A DNA stretch of 19,028 bases from Psychrilyobacter sp. (GTDB lineage Bacteria > Fusobacteriota > Fusobacteriia > Fusobacteriales > Fusobacteriaceae): positions 1 to 19,028 of the forward strand of contig JAGLEA010000008.1 of the NCBI GenBank assembly GCA_023145315.1, written 5' to 3'. Positions 14,312-19,028 of this stretch are shown here, in pieces. Positions within the stretch are counted from its first letter, which is position 1. Each line of letters opens with the position of its first letter. A program made the position numbers and the translations under genes. The notes under the pieces were generated by a model. That model was not told where the DNA came from and searched no databases. It saw only the letters and a list, made by a program, of their open reading frames with translations.

Positions 14312-16111
14312 TTAAAATTTCACAACTTTTTCAAATAAATTTTTACCGTTGATCTCTTCTATTAGTTTAAGATCACATTTTGGTTGTCGATCATAAGTTA
14401 GTAACCCATTAACTTCCTGTTCTACATCTGTTAATTGAGTGTAGCAATAACCATTAATAATATCAGAATTATAGACAGCATCTATTGTTCTCTTATAATC
14501 AGCTACAAATTCTTCTGATGTATTTGCCGAACTATATCCCCAACCTGCAGGATGGTTTTTATCAAAAGCAATTCCACCAAATTCTGTTAACATAATTGGA
14601 GTATTATTATCATGCTCGTATCCATCAGCATATACATTTTTCCCTGCTGGTCTTGATGCTAAAATATTTTCTCTTGTCTTTAGAGTTTCTTTATAATATT
14701 CATACTTATTTTTCTCACTTCCGTTTCCGTGGTTATAGTTGTGTATTCCACAAATGTCAGTTTTAGTTAATTCCCAACCATCATTTGAGATCACTAATCT
14801 TGTCTGATCTAGTGATTTTGTCAAATAATACATTGCCATTGAATGTGCTTGTTCTTGTTTACTGAATTTTATTCTTGGTACTCCCCAAGATTCATTTAAT
14901 GGTACCCAAGCTAGAATTGATGGATTATTGTAATCTCTTTTTACGATTTCACTCCATTCAGTAGTTAACCTTTCTACTGACTCATGATTATACTCTGCAG
15001 CATTAGCCATTTCACCCCATACAATAAATCCCATTTTATTTGCATGATGTAAAAATCTAGGATCTTCAACTTTTTGATGTTTTCTACATCCATTAAATCC
15101 CATTTCTTTTGATAACTTAATATCTAAAACAAAATCTTCATCTGATGGAGCTGTAAGCAACCCTTTTGGCCAATATCCTTGATCAAGTACTAATTTTTGA
15201 TAATAAGGTTTATTATTTAAAAAGAAAGTCCCGTTTTCTATATGAACCTTTCTCATACCAAAATATGTGTCAACATGATCTAATTCTTTTTTATTTTCTA
15301 ACAATATAATTTGTACATCAAATAAATTAGGATGTTCCGGTGACCAGCACCATCCACCGCTATGAGAATTTGTTCGGAATACTTTTTTTTCAAACACATC
15401 AAATTTTCTTTCTAAAATTTCATTCTTTACCTTAATACAATCATTAACAATTTCTTCACCTTTAAAAGAAATTATAACTTGACACGTTAAGTCTTGCTTT
15501 ATTCCTATTATTTTAGTTTCTAAATTAACATGTCCTGTATCTAAATCAGGAGTTAATCTAATATAATCAATTGACGTTTTTGATACTGGCTCTAACCAAA
15601 CTGTTTGCCATATTCCAGTGGTTCTTGTATACCAAATTAAATCTGAATCTTCTAGCCAAAATTGTTTGCCTCTTGGAATAAACTCATCTTTTCCTGGATC
15701 CTCTACATATACAACTATATTTTCTTTGTTTCCTTGTAAAGAGTCTGTAATATCTACTGAAAAATTGACATGCCCACCGATATGTTCACCAACAAGATCG
15801 CCATTAACATAAATTTTACACTTATAATCAACAGCACCAAAATTTAATTTTATTCTCTGATCTTTCCACTCTTTTGGTATTTCAATTTCTCTCTGATACC
15901 ATACTACATCATGAAACCTTGTCTCCTCAATTCCACTTAACTCAGATTGATGACAAAACGGCACTTCAATCTCTCTTTCTAACTCTTTTTTATTAAACCA
16001 TTTTTCACTTAAGCCAACTTTTTTATCATCAAAAGAAAAATTCCACTTTCCATTTAAATTCAACCAATTTTTTCTTATAAAATTTGGCCTTGGGTATTCT
16101 TTTCTAAACAT
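14312..16111 (-). CDS. Glycoside hydrolase family 2 protein, probable beta-galactosidase or related exo-glycosidase
   Basis: This cytoplasmic retaining glycosidase (599 residues, no signal peptide) would hydrolyse the imported saccharide. The N-terminal sugar-binding jelly roll (about 15-175) contains FHDVVWYQRE and YVNGDLVGEH. An immunoglobulin-like domain follows (about 180-290), then a TIM barrel (about 295-599). Catalytic residues fit family 2: acid/base E407 in WVPLNESWG and nucleophile E510 in MLTEFGG. It is much shorter than LacZ (about 1000 residues) and lacks the LacZ nucleophile surroundings, so it resembles the compact GH2 group that includes beta-glucuronidases and short beta-galactosidases. 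The adjacent gal operon argues for a galactoside substrate, but sequence alone does not settle specificity. It is last in the ABC-transporter operon, preceded by GAGGTG. Confidence 0.9.
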   Translation of the reverse strand: MFRKEYPRPNFIRKNWLNLNGKWNFSFDDKKVGLSEKWFNKKELEREIEVPFCHQSELSGIEETRFHDVVWYQREIEIPKEWKDQRIKLNFGAVDYKCKIYVNGDLVGEHIGGHVNFSVDITDSLQGNKENIVVYVEDPGKDEFIPRGKQFWLEDSDLIWYTRTTGIWQTVWLEPVSKTSIDYIRLTPDLDTGHVNLETKIIGIKQDLTCQVIISFKGEEIVNDCIKVKNEILERKFDVFEKKVFRTNSHSGGWCWSPEHPNLFDVQIILLENKKELDHVDTYFGMRKVHIENGTFFLNNKPYYQKLVLDQGYWPKGLLTAPSDEDFVLDIKLSKEMGFNGCRKHQKVEDPRFLHHANKMGFIVWGEMANAAEYNHESVERLTTEWSEIVKRDYNNPSILAWVPLNESWGVPRIKFSKQEQAHSMAMYYLTKSLDQTRLVISNDGWELTKTDICGIHNYNHGNGSEKNKYEYYKETLKTRENILASRPAGKNVYADGYEHDNNTPIMLTEFGGIAFDKNHPAGWGYSSANTSEEFVADYKRTIDAVYNSDIINGYCYTQLTDVEQEVNGLLTYDRQPKCDLKLIEEINGKNLFEKVVKF

Positions 16112-16131
16112 TTTTCACCTCTTATTTTTTT

Positions 16132-16959
16132 TTATTCTTTTATACCTGAACTACCAGATAATCCTCTCATTATATATTTTTGTGTAATAGAAAATAATAT
16201 TACAACTGGTACAAACGAAATAATTACTAGTGCTAATTGCATATTAAAACGACCACCATAATTTCCTTTCATCATTGCTAATCCTACTGGTAGTGTTCTT
16301 TGATAGACGTCATTAGTTACAATTGATGGCCATAAGAAATCATTCCAATTTCCTATAAACGAAAATATTGCAACAACTAATAGACCCGGTTTTACTAACG
16401 GTAACATTATTTTGAAGAATATTTGAATTGGTGATGCACCATCAATAATAGCTGATTCTTCTAAACTTTTTGGTACTTTTAGAAAAAATTGTCTCATTAA
16501 AAAAACATTAAATATTCCTGATAATCCAGGTAGAATCATTGCCCATTTAGTATCTACTAAACCTAAGTTTCTTACTACTAAATATAAAGGCACTAAATTC
16601 ATTATTCCAGGCACCATCATTGTAGCTAGTAAAATTGCAAATATTTGATCCCTAAACTTAAATTTTAACCTTGCAAATGAATATCCTGCCATTGTAAAAA
16701 ATGAAACAGCCAATACTGTATGAATGGTAGCGATTAGAAAACTATTCCAAAACCAAACAAGTACGGGTGCAGAAGGATTTCTCAGAGGAGTTAAGTACCC
16801 CTCTAGAGTAAATTTTTCAGGGATTAACTTTATTGGCCATGATAAAGCAGCTAATTCACTTTTAAATGATGTTGATACTGCATATAGAATTGGCAGGATC
16901 CAAATTAATACAAAGATTATCAAAACTATTGTTATACCTAATTTATTACTTTTTTTCAT
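16132..16959 (-). CDS. Carbohydrate ABC transporter permease, MalG/AraQ type
   Basis: An inner-membrane subunit of a CUT1-class sugar importer, 275 residues with about six hydrophobic segments. The cytoplasmic EAA loop that contacts the ATPase is seen at 168-190 (EESAIIDGASPIQIFFKIML). The N-terminal segment ILPILYAVSTSFK (21-33) is typical of the MalG side of the permease pair. It is encoded 11 bases after the partner permease and 20 bases before the GH2 gene. No ATPase is encoded in the visible operon, so it may use a shared MsmX-type ATPase encoded elsewhere or one beyond the right edge. Confidence 0.95.
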   Translation of the reverse strand: MKKSNKLGITIVLIIFVLIWILPILYAVSTSFKSELAALSWPIKLIPEKFTLEGYLTPLRNPSAPVLVWFWNSFLIATIHTVLAVSFFTMAGYSFARLKFKFRDQIFAILLATMMVPGIMNLVPLYLVVRNLGLVDTKWAMILPGLSGIFNVFLMRQFFLKVPKSLEESAIIDGASPIQIFFKIMLPLVKPGLLVVAIFSFIGNWNDFLWPSIVTNDVYQRTLPVGLAMMKGNYGGRFNMQLALVIISFVPVVILFSITQKYIMRGLSGSSGIKE

Positions 16960-16970
16960 TTATAACCACC

Positions 16971-17855
16971 TTAATCCTCTTTAGTTTGTAGTTTAAACTG
17001 GAAATACGATACTACCATGATTATCATTCCAAATATAATAGCCATTGCAGCTGCTAACCCTGCAGTTCCGGATGCTCCAAAACCTACTTCTCTTATATAC
17101 ATAGTTGCTGTAGTTGTCGCTCTTCCAGGGCCTCCACCAGTTAAAATTGATGGTTGACCATATAAGTTAAATGAGGCAATAATAGCCATAATAACAGTAA
17201 ATAGTATTTGATTTTTTAATCCTGGAATTGTTATATATATAAACTTTTGTAGTGTATTTGCACCATCAATTTCTGCAGCTTCATAAAGTCCTTTTGGAAT
17301 TTCTTTTAGAGACGCTAAAAATATTATTAAGTTTCCTCCAATCGTCCACCAAATCGTTAATAATAGAATTGCAATCCAACTTGAAATTTCATTATTTACC
17401 CAACCTATTTTAGCAAAACCTAAAACATCTAAGAAATAATTTACTAAACCGTACTGCTGTTCAAAAAACCATACTCCTAATAAACCTATTGCCGCAACTG
17501 AAAATAAAGTTGGGATATAAAATATTACTCTAAATATATTTCCTGCTTTCTCTGATAGTTCATTGATCATTGATGCCAGAACAAGTGGAATTCCCACTAC
17601 AAGTGGAACACTTATTACGACGTATCCTATAGTTCTTAGTACAGCTCCCCAGAACTCTTTAAAATATAGTGTACTAGGATTAAATATGACTTTATAATTT
17701 TCCAAACCAATAAAACTTAGATTATCTAGACTATAGCCTGTATAGTCTGTAAAACTCAAGGCTACCCCTGAAATTGTTGGTATTAATAGAAAAATCATGA
17801 AAAAAATCATATATGGGGATATGAATAGCCATCCAGCTATATTCCTATTTTGCAT
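16971..17855 (-). CDS. Carbohydrate ABC transporter permease, MalF/UgpA type
   Basis: This is the partner inner-membrane permease, 294 residues with about six hydrophobic segments. It has the family start FISPYMIFFMIFLLIPTISG (11-30) and an EAA loop YEAAEIDGANTLQKFIYITI (191-210). The later GQPSILTGGGPGRATTT stretch is a hallmark of UgpA/LacF-type permeases. The ATG follows AAGGAG. It lies 90 bases after the binding-protein gene, the gap containing a stable hairpin, and 11 bases before the second permease. Confidence 0.95.
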   Translation of the reverse strand: MQNRNIAGWLFISPYMIFFMIFLLIPTISGVALSFTDYTGYSLDNLSFIGLENYKVIFNPSTLYFKEFWGAVLRTIGYVVISVPLVVGIPLVLASMINELSEKAGNIFRVIFYIPTLFSVAAIGLLGVWFFEQQYGLVNYFLDVLGFAKIGWVNNEISSWIAILLLTIWWTIGGNLIIFLASLKEIPKGLYEAAEIDGANTLQKFIYITIPGLKNQILFTVIMAIIASFNLYGQPSILTGGGPGRATTTATMYIREVGFGASGTAGLAAAMAIIFGMIIMVVSYFQFKLQTKED

Positions 17856-17897
17856 AGTTATCTCCTTTTTTAATTATGATAGTTATAGTAATCAATG

Positions 17898-17934
17898 AAA
17901 TAAGGTTTTATTTCTTAAAAACAAAACCTTATTT
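17898..17934 (-). repeat. Hairpin between the binding-protein and permease genes
   Basis: A perfect 12-bp inverted repeat (17898-17909 with 17923-17934) with a 13-base loop lies just after the binding-protein stop codon. On the minus strand it is not followed by a T-run (CATTGATTACT), so it is unlikely to be a full terminator. Such hairpins commonly protect upstream mRNA or reduce downstream transcription, giving more binding protein than permease. Confidence 0.7.
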
Positions 17935-17945
17935 TAAAGATATTT

Positions 17946-19028
17946 CTATTTTTTCTTGTTTAATAAATTTAAAAGCTTTTCTGCTTTAATTTTCCCCTCT
18001 TCTGCAGCTTGATCTAATGCTTCTTTTGCAGTTATTTTTTTTAAATACGCCTCTGTTGTTTTTCTTTCAATAGCAGAGTAAAGTTCTGAAAATTGTGGAA
18101 CATTTGGCATTACTGAAAATGAATCCATACTTTTAGAAATTTTATTTTGTGCATCCATTGCTTTAAATTCCGGTGTATCTTGAACTGTTATATTTGCTGG
18201 AATTTGTCCTGCTGCTGCCCACGTTATTGAATTCTTTGTTATATAAGAGATAAATTTTAATATTGCTGCTTTTTTTTCTGGTGAAATGTTTTTTTGCACA
18301 GGAATTCCAAATGTATGTGAACTTGCCCACATAGCTTTTTTCTTGTCTCCAAAGAAATGATCCCCTGAAATTACTCCAACATTCATATCTTTAAATTGTG
18401 TAGCCATCCAAATTCCTTCATTGATAACTGCAACTTTCCCTTGTCTAAACATATTTTGAACATCTCCACCTGGCGCAGGGTTTAAATCTTTATTGTGTGC
18501 ATACTTAACCATTTTTTCTAAAACTTCTACGCCTTCTGGTGAATTATATGTAGCTTCCATCCCATCCTCTGAGATAACTTGCCCACCATTTTGAATTACT
18601 CCAGCATAAAAGACTCTAGATAAAATAAATGGGTTATTAGGAATTGCATATAAATATTTTCCATCTTTATTAAAATCTTTAGATTTTTGAATTGCTTCTT
18701 CGTATGTACGTGGAACATCAGCATCAGAAATAAGATCTTTGTTATACCACATAACTAGTTGATGTGTATCTAATGGGATTGCATAATTTTTACCCTCAAA
18801 AATTGTTTTTTCAAGAACATTTGGAATAATGTTTTTCTCTTTAATATTTGCCGAAGCTAAATCATCTTTACTAATTTCTGTTAAAAAGTTCATTGATTTA
18901 TATAAAGGTAATTTATCTATATGAAAAATTGCAACATCTGGTGCACTATTTGATTGCATTGATATTCTTAATTTTTCATAATATGCTCCCCCGGCATTAT
19001 CGATACTTTGTGGCTTTATTCTGATAGA
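17946..19028 (-). CDS. Extracellular sugar-binding protein of an ABC importer, N-terminus beyond window
   Basis: This is the solute-binding (MalE/UgpB-type) lipoprotein that would capture the saccharide and deliver it to the two permeases downstream. 360 codons with a stop are visible, and the frame stays open to the right edge through SIRIKPQSIDNAGGAYYEKLRISM. The internal Met at 18959 is therefore not the start, and the signal peptide lies outside. Family marks are the NSAPDVAIFHIDKL segment, YAIPLDTHQLVMWYNKDLI, a central FRQGKVAVINEGIW and a C-terminal helix with EALDQAAEEGKIKAEKLL. Ligand cannot be told from sequence; the GH2 gene and gal operon suggest a galactose-containing oligosaccharide. 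Confidence 0.93.
   Translation of the reverse strand, partial: SIRIKPQSIDNAGGAYYEKLRISMQSNSAPDVAIFHIDKLPLYKSMNFLTEISKDDLASANIKEKNIIPNVLEKTIFEGKNYAIPLDTHQLVMWYNKDLISDADVPRTYEEAIQKSKDFNKDGKYLYAIPNNPFILSRVFYAGVIQNGGQVISEDGMEATYNSPEGVEVLEKMVKYAHNKDLNPAPGGDVQNMFRQGKVAVINEGIWMATQFKDMNVGVISGDHFFGDKKKAMWASSHTFGIPVQKNISPEKKAAILKFISYITKNSITWAAAGQIPANITVQDTPEFKAMDAQNKISKSMDSFSVMPNVPQFSELYSAIERKTTEAYLKKITAKEALDQAAEEGKIKAEKLLNLLNKKK

Noticed and set aside
15618..15812. Plus-strand ORF of 64 codons inside the GH2 gene
   Set aside because: It lies opposite a conserved part of the glycosidase and has no supporting signal.

Overview
The window is AT-rich DNA, roughly one third G+C by eye, packed with bacterial genes. 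Every recognisable gene lies on the minus strand, so it reads from right to left. Strong Shine-Dalgarno sites (AGGAGG, GAGGTG), TTGACW-17-TATACT-type promoters and U-tailed hairpin terminators suggest a low-GC bacterium. The gene content (rapZ-uvrC, a SpoIIE-type phosphatase, a type-2 galT, a BMP-type nucleoside ABC transporter) would suit Fusobacteriota or a low-GC Firmicute. I lean to Fusobacteriota, but nothing in the window proves it.

Right part (19028 to about 13750): carbohydrate capture and breakdown. A sugar-binding protein (running off the right edge) and two CUT1-type ABC permeases feed a GH2 glycosidase. This operon ends in a 15-bp hairpin terminator. A YaeR-like VOC/glyoxalase gene follows.

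Next (13816 to 8949): a Leloir operon galK-galE-galM-galT. It has a consensus-like promoter and a perfect 12-bp inverted repeat just after the predicted transcription start, which is a likely operator. Together these two blocks read as uptake of a beta-galactoside-like oligosaccharide, intracellular hydrolysis, and conversion of galactose to glucose-1-phosphate and UDP-sugars. No ABC ATPase for the sugar importer is present here.

Middle (8948 to 8349): a 600-base stretch without a conventional gene. It holds a small plus-strand ORF that may be a gene remnant, and a discrete transcription unit of about 240 nt on the minus strand. That unit has a near-perfect sigma-70 promoter, several possible helices and an intrinsic terminator, and I could not match it to a known RNA family. 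It lies directly upstream of rapZ and is the most interesting unexplained element in the window.

Then (8348 to 2851): a five-gene run of rapZ, uvrC, a single-domain response regulator, an unrecognised lipoprotein, and a membrane-anchored GAF/PP2C (SpoIIE-type) phosphatase. It closes with a long hairpin terminator. The last three genes look like a signalling module attached to housekeeping genes.

Left part (2744 to 1): a second promoter drives a YgjV-like membrane/GNAT-like protein, a purine nucleoside phosphorylase, and a nucleoside-type ABC transporter ATPase cut by the left edge. This is a nucleoside uptake and salvage operon. No tRNA, rRNA, CRISPR array, insertion sequence or phage gene was seen.
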